Below, in pieces: positions 1-9,141 of a stretch of DNA of 64,000 nt (positions are counted from its first letter, which is position 1; every line of letters begins with the position of its first letter). Location of the stretch: contig JABMNH010000016.1 in the NCBI GenBank assembly GCA_013205245.1, forward strand, positions 19,430-83,429, given 5' to 3'. The notes under the pieces are model-generated. The model did not search any database. It saw only the letters and a list, made by a program, of their open reading frames with translations, and was not told where the DNA came from. This DNA comes from Flavobacteriales bacterium (GTDB lineage: Bacteria; Bacteroidota; Bacteroidia; Flavobacteriales; Flavobacteriaceae). The translations under genes and the position numbers were made by a program.

Positions 1-116
1 CCAGCACCAGATGGGCCAACAATGGCAACTATTTCTTTTTTTTTAATATGTAAGTCAATACCTTTTAGGACTTGTAAATCTCCAAAAGATTTATAGATGT
101 TTTTGGCTACAATCAT
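1..116 (-). CDS. ABC transporter ATP-binding protein (N-terminal fragment, cut by window edge)
   Basis: Only the first 38 or so codons are present; the rest lies beyond position 1. The minus-strand ATG at 114-116 opens a reading frame beginning [20 protein letters not shown], followed by a typical ABC nucleotide-binding-domain start and ending in VGPSGAG, the first part of a Walker A loop. This is the usual N-terminus of LolD/MacB-type ATPases, which drive lipoprotein release or small-molecule export from the inner membrane. LolD is likely but cannot be fixed from so short a piece. It is followed at 159 by the end of a DUF5916 gene on the same strand, so the two genes are 42 bases apart and may be cotranscribed. 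Confidence 0.85.
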   Translation of the reverse strand, partial: MIVAKNIYKSFGDLQVLKGIDLHIKKKEIVAIVGPSGA

Positions 117-158
117 TGTTGAAATTAAAGTTGTGAAGGTAGGATAATTTACAAATGT

Positions 159-2576
159 TTACAACCACGTTTTAATTTTATTGTAATCTAGATAGTAAAC
201 CCATTTTATTGATAAATTTTGTTGAAGCGGTTGCTTAAAAAGATTATTTAAATTATTTGAAAATGATAAATGCGATTGGTCGTCTGAATTAAAAATAGAG
301 TTACGGTACAAGACAACCAATTCGCTACCTCTAGAGAATTGCCAAATATAACGCAGATCAAGATTCCAAGAATTAAAATTAACATTGTTATTAGAAGTAT
401 AACTACTAGGGCTTAATAGGCCGCTATCTTCTAATTTAAAATAATTGTTTTTATAAGTTACAGGTGTCCAATTATATCTAAAAGCCATCGTTAATGAGGC
501 TACATCGCTAAAGCTATATTTCCCACTTAATGAATTGACAATAGATTTGTTATTTCTTACACCAAAAATTATGCTGTTATCTTCTAAGGTTGTAACATAG
601 CCTTTTCCGCTAAAATTATTTTCAAAATTAAGAGAATAACTTAAAAATAATTTGTCATTGGCACGGTAAATAGGCGTTAAACTAAACCAGCAACTATTTT
701 CTTTTTCGTTAAATCGTTTAAAATAACCCATGTTGGCATTGAGTGCAAATTTTTTTCTATAATCGGAAGAAATAAATACGTTAAAATTCATTCTAGGATT
801 TTCTATGTAAAAGTTTACATTGTTCCTTGGCTCGTTAAAATCTTTTTGTTTTCCAAAACCTCCGTTAATATTGCCACCAAAAGTAAATTGTTTTAAGGTG
901 GTAGCGAAAAAATTTATGTTTACAAAATTACCAGTATAAACACTAGGTTTAAAACGTCTAAACATACCAGCATTAAAATTTATGCGATAGCTATTAAATC
1001 GTTTTGTAGGTTTAAATATTCGATATGAAACATTCGCGTAAAATTCATTGAAATTATTGCTTTGTTGGAATCCTAAATCGTTAATATTATATTTATCATC
1101 GGCTAGACTATGACTCAATGAAAAGCGTAAATTTCCTTTAGTTTTATTGTAGGAAAGGTCTGTAGCATAGCCAGATATTTTTCCTTCAATGGGGTCATTT
1201 ACCTGACTCACTTTAATGGAACCACGGTAGTTATTTGCATTGGCCTTATCGGATAAATTTAATAACAAAGCAGAACTGTTGGCTGTTCTAAAATCTTTGC
1301 TACGTGATACATTGGTGTTTACAAACGACACAGATGAATTTTTATTAAATTCTTGATCTATAACCAAGACGTTATAATTTGCCAAAGGTTCTGTAACAAC
1401 TTTTCGAATATTTTGGGTGTCATTATTTTTTATTACAGCTTCGGTTTTAGCTGTTATAGCGTCTAATACAGCAATGCCAAGCCCTTTTTTTGTGCGTCCC
1501 GAAACTTTAATTGCCGTAATTAGTTTGGCAATATCAGGATTACTTATAATGCTTTCGTTTGAGGCTAAATTGCTATAAGCATCACCATAATTGACAGGTG
1601 TTTTGCCGATACGTCTCGAAAAAAACAGATTTCCTTTGTTTAACAAATCGGCACCTTCTAAAAAGAATTGACGTTGTTCTTCGAACTGGGTTTCAAACGG
1701 GCCTAAATTCAAAACCAAATTATCAAATCCAGCTTGACTAAAATCGGGATTAATAGTGGCGTCAAGCGTAAAATTATCACTTAAACCATATTTCACATCT
1801 AAACCTAGTTGTGTTTTCATCAAAGTTTTACCTTCAAATTTAGTAACATTAGTTGTGGAAATAGGTAAAAAATTGAGTCGGATAGGCGTTTTAATATTAG
1901 ATAAATTGGATAATATGCCCGAATATTGGTACAAATTCCCTTTGGTTTTATCTACAAAGCTCCAAATATATTCTTCTCGACTACTCTGAATGCTTCTATA
2001 AAAATTAATATGCCAAGATTGGTCTTTTTCATCAGAAAAACGTAAGGCAGAAAACGGAATTTTCATTTCAACATACCAACCTTTATCGTCAAATGAAATC
2101 GCGCTAAACCAAACATCGCTCCAACTTAAATCTTCGCCATTAGCAGCCGATATTTTAGCGTCAATCTGAGTGCCGCTGGCTGTTACAAAAAATTCAGTAT
2201 CGTTTTGACCGTCTTTAAGGGGATTTATAGTAAATCCAAAAATATCAGATTGCGCAAAATTATCCCGATCGCTAAATTGTTTCATGATGGTTTCTGGCTT
2301 ACTATCAAATAAATAACCTGCAACATAAATAGCTTCATTATCATAAGCCAATTTCACCTCTGTCTTCTGGGTATCAAGTTCTTTATCACCACTGCCAGGT
2401 TCTAACATGACAAAGTTTTTAGCTATAGGTAGGTTTTTCCAAGCTTCATCATTTAAATGCCCGTCAATTTTAGGAGGTTTAGAAATACGTGTGGCAACTA
2501 AAGTTTTACGTTTAATCTCTTGGGTAAAGCCTAAAAGGGTGCTCAATAGACAAAGCGTTAAAACTAATTTTTTCAT
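159..2576 (-). CDS. DUF5916 outer-membrane protein with N-terminal CBM9-like domain
   Basis: The protein has 805 residues. It starts with a signal peptide (MKKLVLTLCLLSTLLGFTQ). Next comes a CBM9-like carbohydrate-binding domain at about residues 28-225, recognisable by the PPKIDGHLNDEAW opening and the later ITAKMKF-like WYVEMKIPFSALRF strand. The rest (about 235-805) is rich in alternating aromatic and polar residues and looks like an outer-membrane beta-barrel, the DUF5916 region. Family knowledge: CBM9-DUF5916 proteins are common in Bacteroidota and their substrate is not established. No catalytic motif is visible. The gene stands divergent from sucC with about 190 bases between them. Family assignment is firm; a role in surface carbohydrate binding or proteolysis is only a guess. 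Confidence 0.85.
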   Translation of the reverse strand: MKKLVLTLCLLSTLLGFTQEIKRKTLVATRISKPPKIDGHLNDEAWKNLPIAKNFVMLEPGSGDKELDTQKTEVKLAYDNEAIYVAGYLFDSKPETIMKQFSDRDNFAQSDIFGFTINPLKDGQNDTEFFVTASGTQIDAKISAANGEDLSWSDVWFSAISFDDKGWYVEMKIPFSALRFSDEKDQSWHINFYRSIQSSREEYIWSFVDKTKGNLYQYSGILSNLSNIKTPIRLNFLPISTTNVTKFEGKTLMKTQLGLDVKYGLSDNFTLDATINPDFSQAGFDNLVLNLGPFETQFEEQRQFFLEGADLLNKGNLFFSRRIGKTPVNYGDAYSNLASNESIISNPDIAKLITAIKVSGRTKKGLGIAVLDAITAKTEAVIKNNDTQNIRKVVTEPLANYNVLVIDQEFNKNSSVSFVNTNVSRSKDFRTANSSALLLNLSDKANANNYRGSIKVSQVNDPIEGKISGYATDLSYNKTKGNLRFSLSHSLADDKYNINDLGFQQSNNFNEFYANVSYRIFKPTKRFNSYRINFNAGMFRRFKPSVYTGNFVNINFFATTLKQFTFGGNINGGFGKQKDFNEPRNNVNFYIENPRMNFNVFISSDYRKKFALNANMGYFKRFNEKENSCWFSLTPIYRANDKLFLSYSLNFENNFSGKGYVTTLEDNSIIFGVRNNKSIVNSLSGKYSFSDVASLTMAFRYNWTPVTYKNNYFKLEDSGLLSPSSYTSNNNVNFNSWNLDLRYIWQFSRGSELVVLYRNSIFNSDDQSHLSFSNNLNNLFKQPLQQNLSIKWVYYLDYNKIKTWL

Positions 2577-2731
2577 AAAGTTGTTTTTGGTCTTAGATAA
2601 AAGATTTACTAAAATAAATATTCTATTTTTATCAATTATTAAATATTTGTTAAACTCTTATAAAAGGCATAAAGAAGTACAAGTTATTACAAACTTTATA
2701 AAAAAACAGGGCATATTTTAAATTAGAAATG

Positions 2732-2739
2732 TAATTTTG
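2732..2739 (+). promoter_or_regulatory. Bacteroidota -7 promoter element for sucC
   Basis: TAATTTTG matches the TAnnTTTG consensus and lies 28 bases before the sucC ATG, giving a predicted 5' leader of roughly 20-25 bases. No convincing -33 TTTG was seen. Confidence 0.55.
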
Positions 2740-2767
2740 TAACATCTTAAATTAAAACAAATAAGTA

Positions 2768-3961
2768 ATGAATTTACACGAATATCAAGGCAAAGACATT
2801 TTAAGTAGTTTTGGCGTAAAAGTTCAACGCGGTATCGTAGCCGACAATCCTGTAAAAGCATTAGAAGCAGCAAAACAATTAGCAACAGAAACAGGCACTA
2901 GCTGGTGGGTTGTTAAAGCGCAAGTTCATGCTGGTGGACGTGGTAAAGGTGGTGGGGTAAAACTAGCCAAAAACTTACAAGATGTAGAAAATATTGCAAA
3001 AGATATGTTGGGGATGATGTTAATAACACCTCAAACTTCTAAAGAGGGCAAAAGAGTTAATCAAATATTAATTACCGAAGATGTTTATTATCCAGGCGAA
3101 AGCGAAACAAGTGAGTTTTATATGTCGGTTTTATTAAACAGAGGCATAGGTCGTAATATGATTATGTATTCTACCGAAGGCGGTATGGATATTGAATCTG
3201 TTGCAGAAAACACACCTCATTTAATTTTTACAGAAGAGGTTAATCCTGCCACAGGGTTATTGCCATTTCAAGCACGTAAAATTGCTTTTAACTTAGGTTT
3301 GTCTGGCAAAGCATTTAAAGAGATGACTAAATTTGTAACATCACTTTATACAGCTTATGATAAATCGGATGCGTCTCTTTTTGAAATAAATCCTGTTTTA
3401 AAAACATCTGATAATAATATTTTAGCTGTTGATGCTAAAGTGTCGCTTGATGATAATGCCCTTTTCAGACATAAAGATTATGTTGAAATGCGCGATATCC
3501 GCGAAGAAAATGCCATAGAAGTTGAAGCAAAAGCAGCCGGATTAAATTATGTTGACCTTGACGGAAATGTGGGTTGTATGGTTAATGGCGCTGGATTGGC
3601 CATGAGCACTATGGATTTAATAAAACAATCTGGTGGCGAACCTGCTAACTTTTTAGATGTTGGTGGTACTGCCGATGCTGAGCGTGTAGAAAAAGCTTTT
3701 AGAATTATATTAAAAGATACAAATGTAAAAACCATTTTGGTTAATATTTTTGGTGGAATTGTGCGTTGCGACCGGGTAGCACAAGGTATCGTTGATGCTT
3801 ATAAAAATATGGGAGACGTCATTAAAGTACCGATTATTGTCCGTTTGCAAGGAACCAATGCCATTGAAGCCAAAAAACTGATTGATGATAGCGGCTTGAA
3901 TGTTATTTCTGCAGTTGAATTTCAAGAAGCAGCCGATAAAGTAAAAGAAGTTTTACAATAA
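2768..3961 (+). CDS. sucC: Succinate--CoA ligase (ADP-forming) beta subunit
   Basis: This is the beta subunit of succinyl-CoA synthetase, which makes ATP from succinyl-CoA in the TCA cycle, in the cytosol. The 397-residue length is normal. The ATP-grasp domain fills about residues 1-230, with the glycine-rich nucleotide loop KAQVHAGGRGKGGGVK at 50-65. The CoA-ligase domain follows, with NIFGGIVRCDRVAQGI near residue 325. The start ATG at 2768 gives the conserved MNLHEYQ N-terminus. The alpha subunit gene sucD is not adjacent; the genes must be separated, as often in Bacteroidota. A hairpin terminator closes the gene at 3978-4008, so it is probably transcribed alone. Confidence 0.97.
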   Translation: MNLHEYQGKDILSSFGVKVQRGIVADNPVKALEAAKQLATETGTSWWVVKAQVHAGGRGKGGGVKLAKNLQDVENIAKDMLGMMLITPQTSKEGKRVNQILITEDVYYPGESETSEFYMSVLLNRGIGRNMIMYSTEGGMDIESVAENTPHLIFTEEVNPATGLLPFQARKIAFNLGLSGKAFKEMTKFVTSLYTAYDKSDASLFEINPVLKTSDNNILAVDAKVSLDDNALFRHKDYVEMRDIREENAIEVEAKAAGLNYVDLDGNVGCMVNGAGLAMSTMDLIKQSGGEPANFLDVGGTADAERVEKAFRIILKDTNVKTILVNIFGGIVRCDRVAQGIVDAYKNMGDVIKVPIIVRLQGTNAIEAKKLIDDSGLNVISAVEFQEAADKVKEVLQ

Positions 3962-3977
3962 AAATAAATTATAGATT

Positions 3978-4008
3978 AAAAAAACACGCTGATAAGGCGT
4001 GTTTTTTT
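3978..4008 (+). terminator. Rho-independent terminator after sucC
   Basis: CACGC at 3985-3989 pairs with GCGTG at 3997-4001 across a 7-base loop, extended by seven A-T pairs on each side and ending in a run of seven T. Because it carries A-run and T-run on opposite sides it can work in both directions. Confidence 0.85.
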
Positions 4009-4037
4009 AATTTTATACTCACTTTAAAAAGCAAAAC

Positions 4038-4247
4038 ATGGATGTAAAAGATAGCAATGGCAATATTTTAAATGATGGAGATACTGTAAATGTCACCAAA
4101 GATTTAAAAATTAAGGGCATGGCAAAAACCTTAAAACGTGGTGTGCCAATTAAAGGCATCAGGTTGACAAATAGTCCAGATGAAGTTGAATGCCGCATCG
4201 GTAAAAGTCAGATTGTTTTAAAAACTTGTTTTTTAAAGAAAGCATAA
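4038..4247 (+). CDS. PhnA/YjdM-type protein, C-terminal domain only
   Basis: This small 69-residue cytosolic protein matches the C-terminal domain of the PhnA (YjdM) family: the VKDSNGNILNDGDTVNVTKDLKIKG segment followed by KRGVPIKGIRLTNSPDEVECRIG and a final VLKTCFLKK. The usual family member is about 110 residues with an N-terminal zinc ribbon, which is absent here. Stand-alone C-terminal versions are known in Bacteroidota, so this is probably not a truncation. Although named for alkylphosphonate use in E. coli, the family is not shown to act on phosphonates. The gene lies between the sucC terminator and a separate outer-membrane protein gene. Confidence 0.85.
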   Translation: MDVKDSNGNILNDGDTVNVTKDLKIKGMAKTLKRGVPIKGIRLTNSPDEVECRIGKSQIVLKTCFLKKA

Positions 4248-4296
4248 GTTTATAATTCATTTTATAAATGCAATTTTTTCGTAATTATTTAATTAC

Positions 4297-4312
4297 TGGC
4301 ATAATAATGGCT
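4297..4312 (+). promoter_or_regulatory. Candidate sigma-54 promoter for the 4335 beta-barrel gene
   Basis: TGGCATAATAATGGCT contains GG (4298-4299) and GC (4310-4311) separated by exactly ten bases, as required for a -24/-12 promoter, with TGGCA intact. The -12 element is TGGC instead of TTGC. Transcription would start near 4323, about 12 bases before the ATG. Confidence 0.4.
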
Positions 4313-4334
4313 ATGTAAAATAAAAATTAAAACC

Positions 4335-4877
4335 ATGAAAAAAATCTTCCTATCAGCATTATTATTTATTGTAAGTCTTTCTTTTTTTGCACAAGAAAAG
4401 GAACCAATACAACACGAGTTAAAAATTAACATGTCTAATTTAATTGGATTTAAATGGCTAGATGTTGGTTATGAACGTCTATTAAACGATGAATCATCGT
4501 TTGGTATTGGAACACTTATTAGCTTAGATAATCAAATTGAAGGCGTGGACGGATACCGAACTTTTTCTATCACGCCCTATTACCGCCAGTTTTTTTCTAG
4601 TAAATATGCACAAGGATTTTTTGTGGAAGCATTTACAATGATTCATTCTGGAAGAGAATACACATATTTTTATGACGACCTTCCGCCATACAGCTCACAT
4701 GAAATAGGAGATAACTACACAGATTTAGCTGTTGGTATTTCAGTAGGTGGCAAATGGGTTACTGAAAGAGGTTTTGTTGCCGAAGTTTATGCTGGTATTG
4801 GCAGAGATATGTTTAATCAAAGTCCCCTTGAAGTTGTTGGGCGCGGAGGTATTTCTATTGGTTACCGATTTAAATAA
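4335..4877 (+). CDS. Small outer-membrane beta-barrel protein (hypothetical)
   Basis: The protein has 180 residues: a signal peptide ending near residue 19 (SLSFFAQ), then about 160 residues of alternating amphipathic strands, ending in GGISIGYRFK. A terminal strand closing on an aromatic residue is typical of small outer-membrane barrels in the DUF3575/OmpX-like group. The function is unknown and no binding motif is evident. It has a possible sigma-54 promoter just upstream and shares a strong bidirectional terminator with the convergent glyS gene, so it looks like a single-gene transcription unit. Barrel prediction is by eye and could be tested with a structure model. Confidence 0.7.
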   Translation: MKKIFLSALLFIVSLSFFAQEKEPIQHELKINMSNLIGFKWLDVGYERLLNDESSFGIGTLISLDNQIEGVDGYRTFSITPYYRQFFSSKYAQGFFVEAFTMIHSGREYTYFYDDLPPYSSHEIGDNYTDLAVGISVGGKWVTERGFVAEVYAGIGRDMFNQSPLEVVGRGGISIGYRFK

Positions 4878-4891
4878 TATATATAAAATTC

Positions 4892-4927
4892 AAAAAAAGA
4901 GGCGGTCTTTTCAGACCGCCTCTTTTT
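4892..4927. terminator. Bidirectional terminator between the beta-barrel gene and glyS
   Basis: AGAGGCGGTCT at 4898-4908 pairs perfectly with AGACCGCCTCT at 4913-4923 over a 4-base loop. It is flanked by six or more A on the left and five T on the right, so it can terminate both convergent genes. Confidence 0.92.
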
Positions 4928-4941
4928 AGTTTTATAATATT

Positions 4942-6480
4942 CTAGCATTTCTCTAACCAATATTTTGGCGATACTTCTTTAGAAATGATGTCTTTTAAAT
5001 CAGCAATGTTAACGCGGTCTTGTTTCATAGAGTCGCGGTATCTAATAGTAACGGTATTGTCTTTTAAAGTGTCGTGATCTACTGTTATGCAAAATGGTGT
5101 GCCATTGGCATCTTGACGTCTGTAACGGCGTCCTATGGCATCTTTTTCATCGTAAGTTAAAGTGAAATCAAATTTCAAATCAGCCATTATTTGTTTGGCA
5201 ACTTCGGGCAAACCATCTTTTTTAACCAATGGTAAAATAGCTGCTTTTACTGGGGCTAAAACTGCTGGCAATTTTAAAACAGTTCTGGTAGAGCCATCTT
5301 CTAAAATTTCGTCTTGAAGCGAATTTGAGAAAACAGCCAAGAACATGCGGTCTAAACCAATAGATGTTTCAACAACATAAGGCACATAATTTTCGCCAAG
5401 TTCAGGGTCGAAATATTGTAATTTTTTACCAGAGAATTCCTGATGGCTACTCAAATCAAAATCAGTTCTTGAATGAATGCCTTCTAGCTCTTTAAAACCG
5501 AATGGGAATTTAAATTCAATATCTGCGGCGGCATTAGCGTAATGCGCTAATTTATCATGGTCGTGAAAACGGTAATTATCGGCACCCAAACCAAGCGCCA
5601 AATGCCATTTAAGGCGTTTTTCTTTCCAGCTTTCATACCATTTTAATTCCTCACCTGGGCGTACAAAAAATTGCATTTCCATTTGTTCAAACTCACGCAT
5701 TCTAAAAATAAACTGACGTGCCACAATCTCATTTCTAAAGGCTTTACCTGTTTGTGCAATACCAAAAGGGATTTTCATACGCCCCGATTTTTGAACGTTT
5801 AAAAAATTCACAAAAATACCTTGAGCCGTTTCTGGCCTTAGATATAAATCCATGGCATTTTCGGCAGAAGCGCCTAATTTTGTACCAAACATCAAGTTAA
5901 ATTGCTTTACCTCAGTCCAGTTTCTTGAGCCTGTAAGCGGGCATGCAATTTCTAATTCTTCTATCAGTGCTTTAACGTCGGCTAAATCTTCTTTTTCTAA
6001 AGACTGCCCCATGCGTTTTAAAATGGCGTCGCCTTTTTCTTTGTATTGTACTACGCGTTCATTGGTTGCTAAAAATTCTGCTTTATCAAAAGCATCACCA
6101 AAACGTTTGGCTGCTTTGTTAATCTCTTTCTCTATTTTGGCCTCAATTTTTGCTACATAATCCTCAATTAAAACATCTGCACGGTAGCGTTTTTTAGAGT
6201 CTTTATTATCAATAAGAGGGTCGTTAAATGCATCAACATGACCAGAAGCTTTCCAAGTAGTTGGATGCATTAAAATGGCAGCATCTAAACCTACAATATT
6301 GTTGTTCATCTGAACCATGGCTTGCCACCAAAACTCGCGAATATTCTTTTTTAATTCAACGCCATTTTGGCCGTAATCATAAACAGCACTTAAACCGTCA
6401 TAGATTTCACTTGACTGAAAAACATAGCCATATTCTTTGGCATGTGCTACTACTTTTTTGAATTTATCTTGGTCTGCCAT
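4942..6480 (-). CDS. glyS: Glycine--tRNA ligase (single-chain dimeric type)
   Basis: Charges tRNA-Gly with glycine in the cytosol. At 512 residues it is the alpha2 class II type found in Bacteroidota, Gram-positives, archaea and eukaryotes, not the alpha2beta2 GlyQ/GlyS type of Proteobacteria. Visible class II motifs are RPETAQGIFVNFLNV, motif 2 with RQFIFRMREFEQMEMQFF, and motif 3 with VVETSIGLDRMFLAVF. The anticodon-binding domain starts near residue 400 (LPAVLAPVKAAILPLV). The ATG at 6480 is the natural start. The downstream end is closed by the strong terminator at 4892-4927. The name glyS is used here for the one-gene form; glyQS is also used. Confidence 0.96.
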   Translation of the reverse strand: MADQDKFKKVVAHAKEYGYVFQSSEIYDGLSAVYDYGQNGVELKKNIREFWWQAMVQMNNNIVGLDAAILMHPTTWKASGHVDAFNDPLIDNKDSKKRYRADVLIEDYVAKIEAKIEKEINKAAKRFGDAFDKAEFLATNERVVQYKEKGDAILKRMGQSLEKEDLADVKALIEELEIACPLTGSRNWTEVKQFNLMFGTKLGASAENAMDLYLRPETAQGIFVNFLNVQKSGRMKIPFGIAQTGKAFRNEIVARQFIFRMREFEQMEMQFFVRPGEELKWYESWKEKRLKWHLALGLGADNYRFHDHDKLAHYANAAADIEFKFPFGFKELEGIHSRTDFDLSSHQEFSGKKLQYFDPELGENYVPYVVETSIGLDRMFLAVFSNSLQDEILEDGSTRTVLKLPAVLAPVKAAILPLVKKDGLPEVAKQIMADLKFDFTLTYDEKDAIGRRYRRQDANGTPFCITVDHDTLKDNTVTIRYRDSMKQDRVNIADLKDIISKEVSPKYWLEKC

Positions 6481-6652
6481 AATTTATATATCGGGTAAAA
6501 GTCTAATTTATTTTTTGTGAGTCTTAAAATTGTAATAAGTTGCAAACTTAATCGTAATTGTTAAAAATTACTATTTTTTTACTGTATTTTAAGGCGGAAA
6601 GTGTACTTTTATATTCCCCTCAAGACTAATTTATTTATTAAAATTAATTTTG

Positions 6653-7339
6653 ATGTGGATTTTTAACGACCTTTTTTACTTATTTTTCCCAAACAGATGT
6701 CTTACTTGCGACGAAGCACTTGTAAATTCTGAGCAATTACTATGCACATTTTGTTTACACGATTTGCCTTTTACTAACCATACAGAAAGTGCAGGAAATG
6801 CAGTAGAGCTTTCTTTTTATGGCAGAATTCCGGTTCAATCGGCTACAGCCTTATTATTGTTTTATAAAAAAGGGAAAGTTCAAAATTTAATTCATTTATT
6901 AAAATACAAAGGCCATCAAGAGATTGGGACTTATTTTGGTAACTGGTTTGGTAATGATTTGGCAGCTTCAAAAAGGTTTAATACGGTAGACTTTGTTATT
7001 CCTGTGCCCATGCATCATAAAAAGCTTAAGTTAAGAGGTTACAACCAGGTGGCTAATTTTGGTAAATCTATCGCGAAAGCGTTAAAAGTTCCATATATTG
7101 ATGATAAATTAATTAAAGTATCGTCAACAGCATCTCAAACAAAAAAACACAGAACGGAACGCGTTAAAAATGTGAATGAAATATTTACTTTAAATGATGT
7201 TCATTTTTTTGAAAACAAACACATTTTATTGGTAGACGATGTGATTACAACAGGCGCCACTTTAGAGGTTTGTTGTAACGAATTGTTAAAAACAAAAGCT
7301 GTGAAAATAAGCATCGCTTCTTTGGCTTTTACAGCCTGA
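6653..7339 (+). CDS. comF: ComF family phosphoribosyltransferase-like protein
   Basis: A 228-residue cytosolic protein of the ComF/GntX family. The N-terminus holds two CxxC pairs (RCLTCDEAL and LLCTFCLHDL) forming the probable zinc-binding module. The C-terminal half is a type I PRTase fold, with the PRPP loop ILLVDDVITTGATL. ComF is needed for DNA uptake in competent bacteria and has been linked to replication restart or purine metabolism elsewhere; its exact reaction is not settled. I chose the ATG at 6653 over the TTG one codon earlier. It lies 55 bases ahead of a lipoprotein gene on the same strand and the two are likely cotranscribed. Confidence 0.9.
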   Translation: MWIFNDLFYLFFPNRCLTCDEALVNSEQLLCTFCLHDLPFTNHTESAGNAVELSFYGRIPVQSATALLLFYKKGKVQNLIHLLKYKGHQEIGTYFGNWFGNDLAASKRFNTVDFVIPVPMHHKKLKLRGYNQVANFGKSIAKALKVPYIDDKLIKVSSTASQTKKHRTERVKNVNEIFTLNDVHFFENKHILLVDDVITTGATLEVCCNELLKTKAVKISIASLAFTA

Positions 7340-7393
7340 TAAAATTTATAAAAAGTAAAAAAATAAATTGTTTCTTTGTATCAAATTTTAGAA

Positions 7394-9040
7394 ATGAAAT
7401 CTCATAATTTCAGAATTGGCATTATTTTTTTATTGATTTTCAGCATTTTTTCTTGTGCTAGAAGAGGGCGTCCAACAGGTGGGCCAAAAGATGAAGCTGC
7501 ACCAATAATGGTAACAGCAGAACCCGCTTTTGAAACGGTAAATTTTAAGGCTAAAAAAATTAATATAAATTTTGATGAGTTTATTAAACTTAAAGATGTT
7601 GGCAAACAACTTATAGTTTCACCTCCTTTAAAATACAAACCTGTTGTTACTCCTTTAGGAACAGCAAGTAAAACACTTAAAATAGAACTGCTAGACACAC
7701 TTAAAGCAGAGACAACTTATATTTTTAATTTTGGCACGAGCGTACAAGACAACAATGAAGGCAATGTGTTGTACAATTTTAAATATGTGATGTCTACGGG
7801 CAGTTATATCGATTCTCTTAAAATTAATGGAAAAATAAAAGACGCTTTAAGCAATGTGGTTGATAAAGATGTGGCTATTCTATTGTATAAACTAGATACA
7901 GCTTATAACGATTCTATTATTTACAAAGGTTTGCCAAATTATATAGCCAATTCATTAGATACAGTTGTGTGGGAAATGACCAATATAAAGGAAGGGAAAT
8001 ATTTATTAGCGGCATTAAAACAAAAAAATTACAATTATAAATTTAATCCTAAAACAGATAAAATCGCCTTTTATAAAGACACCATTCATATCACACCAGA
8101 TTCTATTAAAACAGTTTCTGATTCACTTTCGACTTTAGCTCTTAAATCTTACGAATTATCTCTTTTTAAAGAAATTGTAGATTATAAATTAGCACGTCCT
8201 TCTGAAGTCGCTATTCAACACATTGTTTTTGGTTATGAAGGTCATGCCAAAGATTTAAAAGTAGAGTTGTTATCTGACGTTCCTAAAGACTTTAAATCAG
8301 TTCAAGCTTTTGAGATAGATAAAGACACTTTAAACTATTGGTTCAACACACCCAATTTAGATTCGCTGCAATTTAAAGTAAGCAACAATACTTTTATTGA
8401 TACTGTAACCGTAAAATTACGTGCCAAAGAATTCGATTCATTGAAAGTTGGCAGCAATTCAAAAGCGCTTCTTAATTTTAGAGATGATTTTAAATTGGTG
8501 ACAAATCAACCCATTACAGAGGTAGATACTTCAAAAATAGTTTTTATTGATAGAGACTCACTTAAAATACCTTATACCACTAAGATATCAGATTTAAAAA
8601 AAGAACTGATATTTAAATTCAATAAAACAGAAAATAATGCCTACAAATTAGTGTTGTTGCCTAAGGCTATAACAACTTTTTTTGAAAGCTCTAAAGATAC
8701 CATCCGTTATAGATTTGCCACTAAAAAGCTCATTGATTATGGCAGTATTTCTCTAAACCTTAACGGTGCCAAATCATATCCTATAATGCTACAATTGACC
8801 GATAAAAATAACAAGGTCATACAGACAAAACATCTAAACAATCCACAAGATGTTATTTTTGATATGATTGACCCAGCCGTATATTTTGTGCGTGCTATTT
8901 ACGATGACAATAAAAATGGCATTTGGGACACCGGCAGTTTTAAAAACAGAATACAACCAGAAACCGTTATTTATTTTCCAAAAGGAATTGACGTTCGTGC
9001 CAATTGGATAGTTAACGAAGTGTTTAATATTTCTAAATAA
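7394..9040 (+). CDS. Ig-like domain lipoprotein
   Basis: The protein has 548 residues from the ATG at 7394; a TTG 18 bases upstream is in frame but would push the signal peptide inward. The N-terminus (MKSHNFRIGIIFLLIFSIFSC) is a lipoprotein signal with the acylated cysteine followed by ARRGRPTGGPKDEAAP, a start seen in a conserved Bacteroidota family. Residues of about 35-135 form a SbsA-like bacterial Ig domain (FDEFIKLKD through TTYIFNFGTSVQDNNEGN). The rest is beta-rich with no catalytic motif, and the end resembles the calcium-loop-like DDNKNGIWDTG seen in Cna_B-type folds. It is probably anchored in a periplasm-facing or outer membrane. The role is unknown. Confidence 0.85.
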   Translation: MKSHNFRIGIIFLLIFSIFSCARRGRPTGGPKDEAAPIMVTAEPAFETVNFKAKKININFDEFIKLKDVGKQLIVSPPLKYKPVVTPLGTASKTLKIELLDTLKAETTYIFNFGTSVQDNNEGNVLYNFKYVMSTGSYIDSLKINGKIKDALSNVVDKDVAILLYKLDTAYNDSIIYKGLPNYIANSLDTVVWEMTNIKEGKYLLAALKQKNYNYKFNPKTDKIAFYKDTIHITPDSIKTVSDSLSTLALKSYELSLFKEIVDYKLARPSEVAIQHIVFGYEGHAKDLKVELLSDVPKDFKSVQAFEIDKDTLNYWFNTPNLDSLQFKVSNNTFIDTVTVKLRAKEFDSLKVGSNSKALLNFRDDFKLVTNQPITEVDTSKIVFIDRDSLKIPYTTKISDLKKELIFKFNKTENNAYKLVLLPKAITTFFESSKDTIRYRFATKKLIDYGSISLNLNGAKSYPIMLQLTDKNNKVIQTKHLNNPQDVIFDMIDPAVYFVRAIYDDNKNGIWDTGSFKNRIQPETVIYFPKGIDVRANWIVNEVFNISK

Positions 9041-9102
9041 AGAGAAAGTGTAACACAGCTTACTTAACAAATAATTATTTTTTTACTCTTGTTTTAAGTT
9101 GC

Positions 9103-9110
9103 TATATTTG
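9103..9110 (+). promoter_or_regulatory. -7 promoter element for mrp-nifU
   Basis: TATATTTG fits TAnnTTTG perfectly and lies 31 bases before the mrp ATG, implying a leader of roughly 27 bases. Confidence 0.6.
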
Positions 9111-9141
9111 TTGTTTAGAATGAATATAATTAAGAATACTT

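Noticed and set aside
4038..4247. Truncated PhnA pseudogene
   Set aside because: The start, length and terminator context fit a stand-alone C-terminal PhnA domain, as in other Bacteroidota.
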